Positions 26,100 through 36,274 of a stretch of DNA of 64,000 nucleotides are shown here, in pieces. The stretch is from SAR202 cluster bacterium (GTDB lineage Bacteria; Chloroflexota; Dehalococcoidia; Lucifugimonadales; UBA2962): assembly GCA_009392275.1 (NCBI GenBank), contig VFGV01000010.1, positions 62,001 through 126,000 on the forward strand, written 5' to 3'. How positions within the stretch are numbered: the first letter of the stretch is position 1; each line of letters begins with the position of its first letter. The notes beneath the pieces are model-generated. The model saw only the letters and a program-made list of their open reading frames with translations. It made no database searches and was not told the DNA's origin. A program made the translations under genes and the position numbers.

Positions 26100-26438
26100 C
26101 TATGAGCCATTTATATTTTTCAAAACACTATCAAGTCTATCTTTTATAGATTTCTTTGGTAGTGCTCCTACCAGCTGATCAACTGGAGCTCCACCGTTAA
26201 AAATTAAAAGCGTTGGAATGCCTCGAACACCATATTTTTGTGCCATTTCAGGGTTTTCATCAACATCAATTTTAGTGAATTTAACCTGACCTTCATATTC
26301 ATCTGACAGCTCTTCAACTATTGGCGCTACCATTTTGCAAGGACCACACCACTCAGCCCAAAAGTCTACTAAAACAGGTTTCTGTGATGAAATAACTTCT
26401 GAGTCAAACGTCGTGTCGGTTACATTGATAGTGGACAT
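26100..26438 (-). CDS. trxA: Thioredoxin
   Basis: A 112-residue classical thioredoxin with active site WCGPC (Cys31, Cys34), preceded by VLVDFWAE and followed by the conserved cis-proline loop RGIPTLLIFNGG. It is a cytoplasmic dithiol reductant for ribonucleotide reductase, peroxidases and sulfur or selenium metabolism. A candidate partner reductase is at 58127-59086. It lies between selC and a lipoprotein gene. Confidence 0.95.
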   Translation of the reverse strand: MSTINVTDTTFDSEVISSQKPVLVDFWAEWCGPCKMVAPIVEELSDEYEGQVKFTKIDVDENPEMAQKYGVRGIPTLLIFNGGAPVDQLVGALPKKSIKDRLDSVLKNINGS

Positions 26439-26599
26439 TAAATTCCTCTTTTAATTTGTATTTTTGCAAAACAGACTAATACTTTCATTAAATCCGTTTC
26501 GTTTTGCTATTCAGAAAGTCAAATAACAATGTATTCATACTTTCGCACAAAACATTGATTGCATCTAATAGAGTAAATCATCTGTTTAAATAATTATAC

Positions 26600-27106
26600 T
26601 CAAAATCGTCCTATAATTTCATCAGCTGCGCGCCACCATATCGTAGTCAGATCCAAGCCTGTTGGAACTTCAAAGAAAATCCAACCGGAAGCCTGGTAGC
26701 CCATTTCTACTTCAAATTCTCCCCACAGAATAGGTGCAAATTTTTCAATGTCTTGTGAGCTATCATAACTAGTTGCATTTTCTGTGGGAGATAAAGCTGG
26801 GATCCTAATACCTTTTTCGCCGTTTCCTATGAAAACTGATTCGGTATCTATCCTAAGCTTTAAAATATTGATCTGCTGATTAACTATAGTGAATTTGATC
26901 GCTGCAATCCTAGTGCTTGGGTCGTCTACTTGAATCAAAGCAGTACTATCACCCGAACTAAACAAAAGCTTTTTAACTAAAACCGGCTGTTCATAAACGA
27001 TCTGCAAGTTTCTGCCTTTTTTAGCAAAAACTTTTGCATCATTATTATCACAGCCAACTATTACCAACATTAACATTATCGTGAAAAGAAAAATAAATCG
27101 TGACAA
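26600..27106 (-). CDS. Putative lipoprotein, unknown
   Basis: A 168-residue protein. The N-terminus MSRFIFLFTIMLMLVIVGCDN is a lipoprotein signal with lipobox VIVGC (modified Cys19), so it should be exported and lipid-anchored. The mature part resembles a single beta-sandwich (about 145 residues, with alternating hydrophobic strands such as LLFSSGDSTALIQVD), but I know no family for it. It begins one base after the cysteine desulfurase stop, so it is co-transcribed with it. Confidence 0.65.
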   Translation of the reverse strand: MSRFIFLFTIMLMLVIVGCDNNDAKVFAKKGRNLQIVYEQPVLVKKLLFSSGDSTALIQVDDPSTRIAAIKFTIVNQQINILKLRIDTESVFIGNGEKGIRIPALSPTENATSYDSSQDIEKFAPILWGEFEVEMGYQASGWIFFEVPTGLDLTTIWWRAADEIIGRF

Positions 27107-27107
27107 C

Positions 27108-28304
27108 TTAGTGAACTCCTGCAGTGGAAGACATTTCTCTTAATTTTTTAACAAGGTCAGCCAAAATATCTAAAGTTTTATGTACTTCATCCTCTGTATT
27201 ATTTATTCCTAGAGTAAGCCTTAAGCTTCCTCTTGCTTCCTGAGCGTTTAAACCGATTGCAAGCAAAACATGTGACGGCTCCAGTGATGCAGACGAACAA
27301 GCACTTCCACTTGAACCCAAAATGCCTGCAAAATCTAACCCCAATAAAATAGGCTCTCCATCTACTCCTTCAAAAGAAACATTAACATTATTCGCAACTC
27401 TATCAACTGAGTGCCCATTCAATTTTGTTCCAGAGACGTTCTTAAGTAATCCTTTAATCAATTTATCTCTCAGGTTAGAGCAATGCAATACAGCCTGCTC
27501 TCGACGTTTTTCAGCTAATTCTATTGCACTTCCTAGCCCAACAATTCCAGGAACATTTAAGGTCCCTGATCGTCTCTCACGCTCTTGTCCTCCTCCTGCT
27601 TGTTGGGGTTCAAACGGTGTTCCTCGTTTTATATAAAGAGCTCCCACACCTTTCGGACCATAAAACTTATGCGCTGAGAGACTTAATAGATCAACTCCTA
27701 AAGTTTGTACATTAATATCCAAATATCCAACAGCCTGAACTGCATCAGTATGAAAAGGGATAGTAGTATTATACAAACTTGCTTTTCTTTTAATTATTTT
27801 CGAGATATCAGAAATCTGCTGTATAGTACCTATCTCATTATTGACCATGATTATGCTAACCAAAACTGTTTTGGAAGTTAAAGTCTTTTCGATATCCGCC
27901 AAAGATACCCTGCCAAATTCATCTACTGGCAAGTATGTAACTTTATAACCCATCTGTTCGAGCTGTTGACACGAATGCAAAACAGCATGGTGTTCTATAG
28001 AAGTGGTTATGACATGATTTCCTACATTTTTTAAAGCAAATGCAGTACCTTTTATGGCTGCGTTATCTGATTCAGTCCCACCACTTGTGAAAACAATTTC
28101 AGCGGGTTTGCAATTCAGAGCAGATGAAACTTGATCTCGAGCAATATCAACTGCCTCACGTGCCTGCTGAGCTAAAGTATATATGCTTGATGGGTTAGCA
28201 TAGTTCTCTAGGAAATGCGGTTTCATCAACTCGAATACCTGAGACTCCATAGGAGTAGTGGCAGCATGGTCTAAATAAATGGGATTCATATCTGTCATAT
28301 TCAT
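27108..28304 (-). CDS. iscS: Cysteine desulfurase (IscS/NifS family)
   Basis: A 398-residue PLP enzyme that takes sulfur from cysteine for Fe-S clusters and thiolation of tRNA, and can release selenide from selenocysteine. The cofactor Lys213 lies in [10 protein letters not shown] and the persulfide-forming Cys336 in SSGSACSS. The start LDHAATTPM and the His (EHHAVL) that stacks on PLP are present. No iscU or iscR is adjacent. Its position close to selC and trxA suggests a possible supply of selenium to SelD, but that is inference. NifS-like or IscS-like subtypes cannot be separated here. Confidence 0.92.
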   Translation of the reverse strand: MNMTDMNPIYLDHAATTPMESQVFELMKPHFLENYANPSSIYTLAQQAREAVDIARDQVSSALNCKPAEIVFTSGGTESDNAAIKGTAFALKNVGNHVITTSIEHHAVLHSCQQLEQMGYKVTYLPVDEFGRVSLADIEKTLTSKTVLVSIIMVNNEIGTIQQISDISKIIKRKASLYNTTIPFHTDAVQAVGYLDINVQTLGVDLLSLSAHKFYGPKGVGALYIKRGTPFEPQQAGGGQERERRSGTLNVPGIVGLGSAIELAEKRREQAVLHCSNLRDKLIKGLLKNVSGTKLNGHSVDRVANNVNVSFEGVDGEPILLGLDFAGILGSSGSACSSASLEPSHVLLAIGLNAQEARGSLRLTLGINNTEDEVHKTLDILADLVKKLREMSSTAGVH

Positions 28305-28441
28305 AAAATTACTTAACCGATTCTAGCATGTGGGAATTATCAATTAACTATATTTTTAAATTATAAAGTAACATAGGTAATCAATTTATTTCCAAATCAA
28401 ACCTAAGGAACACCAATTTTATATTGTTGGTAAGATCTGCT

Positions 28442-28450
28442 TGTTATAAT
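28442..28450 (+). promoter_or_regulatory. Extended -10 promoter element before the ABC operon
   Basis: TGTTATAAT, a TGn plus perfect TATAAT, lies 93 bases before the ABC ATPase start. There is only a poor -35 (TTGTTG) at 15-16 bases distance. The rest of this 238-base gap shows nothing definable. Confidence 0.4.
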
Positions 28451-28542
28451 ATTCATTTAACTTATAACTATTGTCTTGTGCTTATTACAGCTCACTCACC
28501 TTCTTGTTTATAATTCCATCAAATAATTGATTAAATAAAACT

Positions 28543-29535
28543 ATGATTGAACTTGACTCTATAACTAAATATTACGGCAATTACCCGGCTGTTACGGATA
28601 TCAGTTTCCGCGTTGAGAAAGGCGAAATACTCGGCTTTCTAGGACCAAACGGCGCCGGAAAGTCCACCACCATGAAAATTATAACTGGCTTTGTACCTCC
28701 TACAGAAGGAACATGCTCAGTAGCAGGTAATGACATATTAACTAACTCTCTTGCAGCCCGAAGACATATTGGGTACTTACCAGAAACGGTACCTTTATAT
28801 ACAGACATGACTGTATCAGACTACTTAGAATTCATGGGTAGAATTAGAGAGTTAAAGGGAGAGCACCTACGTAAAAGAGTCGATTCAGTTGTACAAATAT
28901 GCAGATTAGAGGAGTACTTCGATACATTTATATCAAAACTCTCTAAAGGTTTCAGACAAAGAGTAGGTATTGCACAGTCCATTATTCACGAGCCTGACGT
29001 ATTAATATTAGATGAACCAACTATCGGGATAGACCCTATTCAAGTTGTCGAAACACGTGAGTTGATTAAAAACCTGGGCGGTGAACATACCTTAATTGTC
29101 TCCACGCATATTTTGCCTGAAGTGAGTATGATTTGTGAAAGAGTAATCATAATCCATGAAGGGCAGATAGTGGCAGTGGATAAACCTGAAAACCTTGCAA
29201 CCCGACTTCGAGGCACCGAAAGAGTGGAAATTGACGTTGCTGGGCCAACTAGAGAAATCGTATCAGCACTTGAAAAAGTGCCTGGTGTTGAATCTGTTAA
29301 TAGAAAAAACTCACTGTCAGATAAAGGTTATAGCAGTTTCGAAATTGAGGCTGAAAGAGGTCTAGAAATCAGGTCTGAACTCGCTATATCCATTGTGAAA
29401 AACAAATGGGATTTACTGAGATTGGAAGCAGTAGGAATGTCCTTGGAAGAAATTTTTCTACGATTAACAACCACTGAGGATGCTACTCAAGACGGTGAAA
29501 ACCTAGGAATTGAAGAGGTTTCTAATAATGAATAA
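28543..29535 (+). CDS. ABC transporter ATP-binding protein, GldA-like
   Basis: A 330-residue ABC ATPase. Walker A GPNGAGKST (34-42), signature LSKGF (133-137), Walker B LILDEPT (154-160) and switch His189. Residues from about 225 are a C-terminal extension with a V/E-rich fold, typical of the ABC-2 transporter ATPases (ABC-2 export, GldA/NodI type). It is the first of four overlapping or close genes and will pair with the permease at 29528. The substrate is not known. Confidence 0.9.
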   Translation: MIELDSITKYYGNYPAVTDISFRVEKGEILGFLGPNGAGKSTTMKIITGFVPPTEGTCSVAGNDILTNSLAARRHIGYLPETVPLYTDMTVSDYLEFMGRIRELKGEHLRKRVDSVVQICRLEEYFDTFISKLSKGFRQRVGIAQSIIHEPDVLILDEPTIGIDPIQVVETRELIKNLGGEHTLIVSTHILPEVSMICERVIIIHEGQIVAVDKPENLATRLRGTERVEIDVAGPTREIVSALEKVPGVESVNRKNSLSDKGYSSFEIEAERGLEIRSELAISIVKNKWDLLRLEAVGMSLEEIFLRLTTTEDATQDGENLGIEEVSNNE

Positions 29536-30241
29536 TACGCTGACAATTGCATGGAAGGAATTAAAGATATATTTTCAGACACCAACCGCTTATGTTGTAT
29601 CTGCAATGTTTGTCGTATTCGCAGGAATAACGTTCATATTGAATGTTATCGGCACCAACCCTGAAGCAACTGTAAGGTCTTTTGTCGTTCCTTCAAGTAT
29701 TTTCTATATCTTGTTGGCGCCGTTGCTAACCATGAGACTTTTAGCAGAGGAGCAAAAATTAGGAACTTTAGAATTGCTACTTACTTCGCCGGTTAGAGAT
29801 TGGGAAGTTGTATTAGGAAAATACATAGCTAGTCTAGTTATACTTATTGCGACTCTAGCTGCAACTTTATACTATGTGATAATGATCTACGCATTTGGCG
29901 AGCCAGATAGCGGCCCGGTAATGAGCGCTTACCTAGGAATGATATTGTATGGCGCTGCTGCCCTAGCGATAGGAATGTTAGCTTCATCATTAACAAGCAA
30001 TCAAATTGTTTCAGCTGTTTTAGGCATGGGAACATTATTGATACTTACTTTCATTGATACCTTAGGAAGTAGATTAGGTGGTGTAACTGGTGACATCGTA
30101 CTCGAAATATCGATGCGAACACACTTCGGAGATTTCGCTCGCGGAATCGTAGACACTAGTCATATTGTGTATTACCTAAGCATTATAGCTATCTTTTTAT
30201 TCTTAGCTGTGAGATCAGTTGAAACGAGGAGGTGGCGATAA
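29528..30241 (+). CDS. ABC-2 type permease, GldF-like
   Basis: A membrane protein of about 237 residues with six predicted spans, in the ABC-2 family of export permeases. The start is ATG at 29528, overlapping the ATPase stop by eight bases; an upstream TTG at 29510 would add six residues and is less likely. The segment TMRLLAEEQKLGTLELLLTSPVRDWEVVLGKYIA is typical of these permeases (gliding motility GldF, Nos and antibiotic exporters). It is the membrane half of the transporter. Confidence 0.85.
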   Translation: MNNTLTIAWKELKIYFQTPTAYVVSAMFVVFAGITFILNVIGTNPEATVRSFVVPSSIFYILLAPLLTMRLLAEEQKLGTLELLLTSPVRDWEVVLGKYIASLVILIATLAATLYYVIMIYAFGEPDSGPVMSAYLGMILYGAAALAIGMLASSLTSNQIVSAVLGMGTLLILTFIDTLGSRLGGVTGDIVLEISMRTHFGDFARGIVDTSHIVYYLSIIAIFLFLAVRSVETRRWR

Positions 30242-30243
30242 TA

Positions 30244-31902
30244 ATGGCTGATGACAAAGAGCTTGTGCCATCCGAAGAAACTCTCCTAGAAGCATTTCAA
30301 TCCCAATTAAAGTCTCCTCCGTTCTGGAGTTCGATTTGTGGCATAGTTGGATTTATATCTGCTATTGCTGGAGGCATCTTATTTCTGTCAATCGAGGATA
30401 TTCAAAGTTTTTCTTTAACAGTACTAATTATTGGCCTTCTACTCTTATTCGTTGCACTCGTATTGTCTCCCCGAGGGATCGCAATGTTTTTAGTTGGAAG
30501 GCAAGCCCGATTTGGTACTAATATCCTAATAATGACGGTAGCCTTTTTTGTGATAATTGCATTACTAAACTTTTTGTTTTTCCGTAATTTCCAACGTTTT
30601 GATGTCACATACACTAGATTTTTTAGCCTTGCCCCGCAAACTGTTCAAATTTTAGAGAACCTTGATGTAGAGATCCGGGCTAACGCGTTTTTAGTTGATG
30701 GAGATGGAAGAAGGCAGCAGGTCGAAGATATTCTAAATGAATTTTCACGAAATAGTTCAAACTTCTCATACAGATTTGTTGACCCTGAACTGAACCGTTC
30801 GGTGGCTCTGACATATAATGTTACTCAATTCCCGGCAATTGTTATTGAAAACATGGAAGTTGGCACTTTCCAAGCAGCTTTCCCAGCATCGGAACAGCAA
30901 CTTTTGACAGCAGTCTTGGTAGTCACGGGCGTCGAGACAAAGAAGGTGTATATTCTAACTGGCCATAAGGAGCGTGCATCTACAAGAGACCTTGCTACAG
31001 GACTCATTGAGCCTGTTGGTTTTGATCTGGCATTAGAAGGACTTCTAAGAGACAACTATTCGGTTCAAGCTCTTAACCTAATGCAAATAAAGGAAGTGCC
31101 TGAGGACGCTGCTGCTTTAGTTATTGCGGGACCGACGCAAGAATTAGATCCAGAAGAATATGAAGCATTAGATAATTATCTGAGTGGAGGTGGTCGTTTA
31201 ATCACTCTATTGGATCCAAATAGCCCTCAATCATTCAGAGACCTTATTGCAGAATGGGGTATAAAAACTTATTCAGACACTCTGGCTGATGCTGGCAGTT
31301 CTGTAGCGGGATATGTATTAACTCCGCTGATGCAGAGAGCTAATGGACAGTTTATAAGCACGGATCTAAGTGGCATAGGTATAACTTCTCAAATTGACGT
31401 TGTTTTCTTTCCAGGTGCAACGGCAATTGAGTCAACGGTACTAGCTGAAGACATTCCACCCCAGACTAGATTTGTACCTCTAGCCATGACAACACAAGCT
31501 AGCTGGCTCGAGACTAATGTGGATAATCCTAGACCGGATCCTGAATTAGACCTTCCTGGGCCCTTCCCTGTAAGTTCTGCTCTAGAAGCATGTGCGAAGA
31601 TAGATGCAATTCCGATACGATGTCAAAACAACATGCCATTGACAAAAATAGTCGCTTTCGGTGACTCTGACTTTGTCTCAAATGAATTTTACACAAGTAG
31701 GGATAATTCTGACTTCTTTCTCAACTCAGTAAACTTTTTGACTGACGACTATGAACTTATATCAATTAGACCTAAGGTTTTCCCAGTAAGAGAGTTAGTA
31801 TTGACAGCAAACCAGCGCGACTTTATCCAATGGTCCAGTTGGTTCTTGCCTCCAACACTACTATTAGTTATCGCTGCATTAATCTGGTGGCGTAGAAGAT
31901 AA
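30244..31902 (+). CDS. GldG-like ABC accessory membrane protein
   Basis: A protein of about 552 residues. Three hydrophobic helices near the N-terminus (about 28-54, 58-78 and 91-112) are followed by a long extracytoplasmic domain (from FSLAPQTVQILENLD, about residue 123) of the type found in GldG / ABC-transporter auxiliary (DUF4350-like) proteins, and a final helix before a basic WWRRR end. The chosen ATG is at 30244, nine bases after AGGAGGTG at 30227-30234; a GTG at 30232 overlapping the permease stop is less likely. It probably gates or energises the exporter, but the mechanism is not known. Confidence 0.75.
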   Translation: MADDKELVPSEETLLEAFQSQLKSPPFWSSICGIVGFISAIAGGILFLSIEDIQSFSLTVLIIGLLLLFVALVLSPRGIAMFLVGRQARFGTNILIMTVAFFVIIALLNFLFFRNFQRFDVTYTRFFSLAPQTVQILENLDVEIRANAFLVDGDGRRQQVEDILNEFSRNSSNFSYRFVDPELNRSVALTYNVTQFPAIVIENMEVGTFQAAFPASEQQLLTAVLVVTGVETKKVYILTGHKERASTRDLATGLIEPVGFDLALEGLLRDNYSVQALNLMQIKEVPEDAAALVIAGPTQELDPEEYEALDNYLSGGGRLITLLDPNSPQSFRDLIAEWGIKTYSDTLADAGSSVAGYVLTPLMQRANGQFISTDLSGIGITSQIDVVFFPGATAIESTVLAEDIPPQTRFVPLAMTTQASWLETNVDNPRPDPELDLPGPFPVSSALEACAKIDAIPIRCQNNMPLTKIVAFGDSDFVSNEFYTSRDNSDFFLNSVNFLTDDYELISIRPKVFPVRELVLTANQRDFIQWSSWFLPPTLLLVIAALIWWRRR

Positions 31903-31918
31903 TAGGAACGATTCGTAA

Positions 31919-32956
31919 ATGAATTTATGGGCAACATTAATACTTATTGTGGTAGGCGTGGTAATAGGCATAGTAGTCTGGTTAAACCCGTTTAAAGATG
32001 AAGAATTGGCTCAGGAAAAAGCTCCTTGGTTTTATCAAGTTACTGAATCTGACATTGATATCATAGAGGTCCAGGTTTTAAACGATACTGTCAAATTTGT
32101 ACGAGACGAGCAACGAAGGTGGCAATTCGAAGGTCTAACTGGTGTCACCCCACGTCGAGAAAGGTGGGGTGGTATGGTTTTAATTCTAACTGGACCAAGA
32201 ACACGTCGACTACTGAAAGAAACTGTTGATAACCCAGTACAATATGGCCTGTCTAACCCCAAAACGAAAGTTAGAATTAAACTTGTAGATGGACGTGATA
32301 TAAAAGTTTCTTTAGGTAATGTAACTACTGATGGAAAACATCACTACGGACAAGTAGAGGGATTTGATCAATTATTCTTGATTACATCCACGTGGGGAGA
32401 GGTTTTACAAAAACTAGCTACAGACCCTCCTCTTCCAAAATGGTTTATAGCAAGAAATCCAGATGATCTATATGAATTAAGTATAATCAAAAGTGAATAT
32501 CACGGCGGCAACAATAGCTGGCTACAATTCAAAATACGTGACAACGAATGGACTGTTCAACGTCATGGTCTAGACACAAAATTTGCCTCTTTAAAAATGG
32601 ATATATGGCAAAGCCAGGGTATACCTCTATTGAAAGGTCCAAACGGACAAAAAGTATTAGAAACACATATTGATGATTTTACTCCTTACGGAATATATGA
32701 GAAATCAACTGCCTTAACTTTACGATTTGCTGGTGTGAGTTCGCGAGGAACAGAATACGATGATGGCATTATTTGGAGGATCGGAAATAAATTAGAGGAT
32801 GGCACTGGATATTATGCACGAACAGAAGAAGGGGAACTATCACAACCGTTGTTATTCATCCCTTCAGAATGGATTGACGGCATCTTTGCATTAGACGAAA
32901 ATCCTCCCTACTTAGAAATACCCATGAGACGATCAGACTATGACAATCTCGATTGA
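31919..32956 (+). CDS. DUF4340-type protein linked to ABC exporter
   Basis: A 345-residue protein with a single N-terminal transmembrane anchor (about residues 4-22) and a periplasmic or extracellular domain. The repeated elements in the mature part (PRRERWGGMVLIL, NPVQYGLSNPKTKVRIKLVDGRDIKVSLGNV) match DUF4340 proteins, which nearly always follow GldA-GldF-GldG-like genes. It starts 16 bases after the third gene. It is likely a surface partner of the exporter. Confidence 0.7.
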   Translation: MNLWATLILIVVGVVIGIVVWLNPFKDEELAQEKAPWFYQVTESDIDIIEVQVLNDTVKFVRDEQRRWQFEGLTGVTPRRERWGGMVLILTGPRTRRLLKETVDNPVQYGLSNPKTKVRIKLVDGRDIKVSLGNVTTDGKHHYGQVEGFDQLFLITSTWGEVLQKLATDPPLPKWFIARNPDDLYELSIIKSEYHGGNNSWLQFKIRDNEWTVQRHGLDTKFASLKMDIWQSQGIPLLKGPNGQKVLETHIDDFTPYGIYEKSTALTLRFAGVSSRGTEYDDGIIWRIGNKLEDGTGYYARTEEGELSQPLLFIPSEWIDGIFALDENPPYLEIPMRRSDYDNLD

Positions 32957-32971
32957 TTTATACTTAATACT

Positions 32972-35900
32972 CTAAGTGGTTAATTTCCGATATAAATAAA
33001 GTAATCTATGTGGTAAGGCATGTATGTCATCAAGCACCTCATAACCCATCTCAGTCATCATGGTTTTTAGATAATCATGACCATTACGGTCTACTGTCAA
33101 GCAAAAAGGGTTAATACCTTTACTTCTAGCTTCATCTAGAGCCATTTTAGTATCATGCACAGCATACTCTTTTTCAACACCTTCCCTACTGTACCCTCTA
33201 TCTTGTGGCCTTCCATCACTGATTAGAAACATTAGTTTGGTCCTTGCATCTAATGACGCAAGTTTTGATGTTGAATGTCTAATTGCAGGGCCCATTCTAG
33301 TCGCATGCAATGGAGATATACGATCTATTCGTCGTTTCACTTTGTCTGAAAACAATTCATCTACATCTTTAATGGTATAAAACTCGACGTTTTCTCTTCC
33401 ATACCCCGAAAACCCATATATACCGTAAGTGTCACCTATAGCCTCAATAGCATTAATTAAAAGTATTAAGGCTTCTTTTTCTAGATCTATTATCCGTTTA
33501 TATGTTCGCTTAGAACCTTCCCCTCTTCGAGACCTAAGCCACAACATATATTCGACAGGATCCTCCGGAGCTGTAGATTGATCGTTGATCGATTTTGAAT
33601 CATCTATTGCTTCAGCTGTGGATGCACTAGTATCCAAAAGAAACACAACGGCTACATCTCGGTGTACCTTATTACGCCTCCAATACATTTTTTCATTTGG
33701 ACTAGAGCCTGTCTTGATATCAACCATAGTTTCAATTACATCATCAATATCAATATCCTCTCCATCCTGAAGTCTTCGCTGTTTTCGCATAGTTTCAGGA
33801 ACCAACAACTCGAATTGCCGGCGAACTTGCATAACTAAATTCCCATAGCTTTGTACAATACTGCCATAATATGCATCTTCACCTTCAGCCATATACTTTT
33901 GCCGCACAATACACCAGCGAGGCTTATAATCGCCGGCCCTGAAGTCCCACTCATCATATACAAAGGTTTCAGGTTCGTCTGCTTCTAACTCTCCTCCAGT
34001 TTCATCTATATGGACTAAAGGACCTTGTCCTCCTTCGAGCGATTCAGGTTTTTGCAAACCAACTTCTTTCAACATATTCTCTACTACTTCATCATTAGTG
34101 ATACTACCCACACCTTCATTCAATTCTTGACTCAACTCGACGGTATTCTGTGCAAATTCTTCCATCATTTCCTGTGTTATTGATTCGCTATCATTATCTC
34201 CGTCTCTAAACTGACCTTGCTCTCTTAATTTTTCTAACAATTGTGTTAGTTCAGGTTTAAACTCTCCTCTATAATCTACTTCTTGAGGAGAATTATAGTT
34301 TTCTTCAAGTGTGTCAGCCGGATCATCTCCAGAAGCACTACCCATTGAATCTAAACTTTGTTGCAATCCTTCAGGATCTGAAAAGTTATCACCTTCAGAA
34401 CTCTCATCTTCAAAATCCAATGGATCCCAATCATCCTCATCCACTTCATCGTTCAATACATCAATTAAAATTCTATATATCCTGATCGTAGCTTCAGCAG
34501 TGTCTTCCACAGTACTTTGTGCATTCATGCAATGACGAGCAATTTTCACGATGTTCAATGCTTGAGTTTTATACTTTTTAGGGACTGAAATTGGTTGTGT
34601 TTCGCCTAAGCTAATTTGTACAAGTAATTCCAATAATGCTTCTCTGGATTTCAATTCTCTTACATTAGGGCGTAGAGCAAGTGCATCGGACTGAATAGAC
34701 TTATAGCCCTTACTAATTCCCTTATACTCATCCTTGATCTTTGCGTCAACTCGTCCATCTTCAACGATCGAAAAAATATCTAAGCTCAATTGACGTTCCT
34801 CAAAAAGATTAAAGAACCGCTGAATATCTGTTGCTGCAGACACGTTAGAGCCTGCAATCTCGCTTGTTTTATTGTCAAGAGCATTTCTTAAATTATCAAA
34901 TCGATGTGAGGTTCCGTAAAAATTAAATCGAAAGCTACCAAATTCCATTCTGCCGACTTGATGTGTAGATACAACTTTGTACCATAAAAAGTTTTGAGAC
35001 TTTTTGGAATATCTGTCTACCGTTTCAGGTAAATATACTGTTGAACCTTCAGTTGTTGGAGAATCTGCTGCAACCCATCCAATATTTTTTTCAACCAACT
35101 CACGAGAATCAGCTAAGTTGATCTCTTCACCTGCTAACGCTCTACAATAAAGCTCAATTAAATTACTTATTGCTGAAAAATCCACACTAGATGAAATATC
35201 TTCCAAAAATTTCTCTGATCGTGAAGACTCAATTTTAAAGAAGGCCATAGCGCCATCGGGGTTCGTTTGCAACAATCTCTTACCCTCTGCACACCAGGAA
35301 TCTAATTTATCAAAAGATACTTTATTAAGTACAATAGGTGAGCTCTTTATAAACTCTGGAAATGCACTCGGGTGCAGATCTATTAATGGAGCCGCTATAT
35401 CAAGCAATTGGCCGTGCTCACGCTTATTAATTAGCTGTAAAGCTTGTGAGATTTCCAAAATCGTGTTCGGCATATTGGGAACACCCGATGTGTGTAAACG
35501 CTCAGCCAAACCAAGAAATCTTTTTCTTTGAGACGGATCAATTTTAGGTAAAGATTTTAAACTAGAGTCATAAAAAGCTTTCAACTGCCTCCATCCAGTT
35601 TCCACAAGATTTAAGGATAGTGATATAAAACCAGTTTTGTCATCACCTACCAAAGGAAATAAGCGAAGAGCCAGGCTCAAACATTCAGAACTCAGGTCGT
35701 AAGAATGTTTAGCTAATATATCTATAAATTCTGCGAACCTAGCTAATTCTTCGAATGTAAGCTGTTCAAGTAAAGCTCCACTAGATTCGAAAAATCGATT
35801 TGATAGAGTACCCGATTTCCAAGTCCCCTTATATAGATTTGACCCTAAATCAGCCCAATCTGAAATATGCTCAGCTTGCATATTGTGTAACGCAGCAGGG

Positions 35901-36214
35901 CTAGATGAAAAATATGCGGTTCCGAGCATAGGATACTGACATGCAAGGTCCTCACCGACATTTAACCATTTCATAAAATCATCTGGTTTTAATAAGCCAG
36001 TCATAATGGGGCTTACTCTAAAAAGGTTTACAGTTATATCCCACGAACTATTACTTTGTGATGCAATTTGGACTCCCGAATCAACCCACAAACGGAATTG
36101 ATCTCCTGTTAAATACTCTTCAAGATGTGGTCTAGATTTATCAAATTGATCTTTAACATCAGGGGGAAGTGTTTTAAGTATTTTATTAAAGTTTGTTTTT
36201 TTCTTGTTATTCAA
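32972..36214 (-). CDS. VWA-domain protein of the NorD/CbbO type, very long
   Basis: A 1080-residue protein. The C-terminal quarter is a von Willebrand factor A domain with MIDAS DTSAS (Asp861) and the NorD-type ending KLMFLISDGRPQDR ... INPFCLTVDR ... YEVLDDIHALPHRLLYLYRKL. NorD and CbbO work with MoxR-type AAA ATPases (NorQ, CbbQ) to activate or load metal in nitric-oxide reductase or Rubisco. The first 600 residues are mostly helical, apparently with repeats, and there is an acidic spacer at roughly 600-760 (DEVDEDDWDPLDFEDESSEGD). Its AAA partner is at 36846. No norBC or rbcLS is in this window, so the client is unknown. Confidence 0.85.
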   Translation of the reverse strand: MNNKKKTNFNKILKTLPPDVKDQFDKSRPHLEEYLTGDQFRLWVDSGVQIASQSNSSWDITVNLFRVSPIMTGLLKPDDFMKWLNVGEDLACQYPMLGTAYFSSSPAALHNMQAEHISDWADLGSNLYKGTWKSGTLSNRFFESSGALLEQLTFEELARFAEFIDILAKHSYDLSSECLSLALRLFPLVGDDKTGFISLSLNLVETGWRQLKAFYDSSLKSLPKIDPSQRKRFLGLAERLHTSGVPNMPNTILEISQALQLINKREHGQLLDIAAPLIDLHPSAFPEFIKSSPIVLNKVSFDKLDSWCAEGKRLLQTNPDGAMAFFKIESSRSEKFLEDISSSVDFSAISNLIELYCRALAGEEINLADSRELVEKNIGWVAADSPTTEGSTVYLPETVDRYSKKSQNFLWYKVVSTHQVGRMEFGSFRFNFYGTSHRFDNLRNALDNKTSEIAGSNVSAATDIQRFFNLFEERQLSLDIFSIVEDGRVDAKIKDEYKGISKGYKSIQSDALALRPNVRELKSREALLELLVQISLGETQPISVPKKYKTQALNIVKIARHCMNAQSTVEDTAEATIRIYRILIDVLNDEVDEDDWDPLDFEDESSEGDNFSDPEGLQQSLDSMGSASGDDPADTLEENYNSPQEVDYRGEFKPELTQLLEKLREQGQFRDGDNDSESITQEMMEEFAQNTVELSQELNEGVGSITNDEVVENMLKEVGLQKPESLEGGQGPLVHIDETGGELEADEPETFVYDEWDFRAGDYKPRWCIVRQKYMAEGEDAYYGSIVQSYGNLVMQVRRQFELLVPETMRKQRRLQDGEDIDIDDVIETMVDIKTGSSPNEKMYWRRNKVHRDVAVVFLLDTSASTAEAIDDSKSINDQSTAPEDPVEYMLWLRSRRGEGSKRTYKRIIDLEKEALILLINAIEAIGDTYGIYGFSGYGRENVEFYTIKDVDELFSDKVKRRIDRISPLHATRMGPAIRHSTSKLASLDARTKLMFLISDGRPQDRGYSREGVEKEYAVHDTKMALDEARSKGINPFCLTVDRNGHDYLKTMMTEMGYEVLDDIHALPHRLLYLYRKLTT

Positions 36215-36274
36215 TGTTTTACAAATGTCAATTAATATCTACGCCCTTAAAGATCGGGGCAAAAATGCTCTAAA

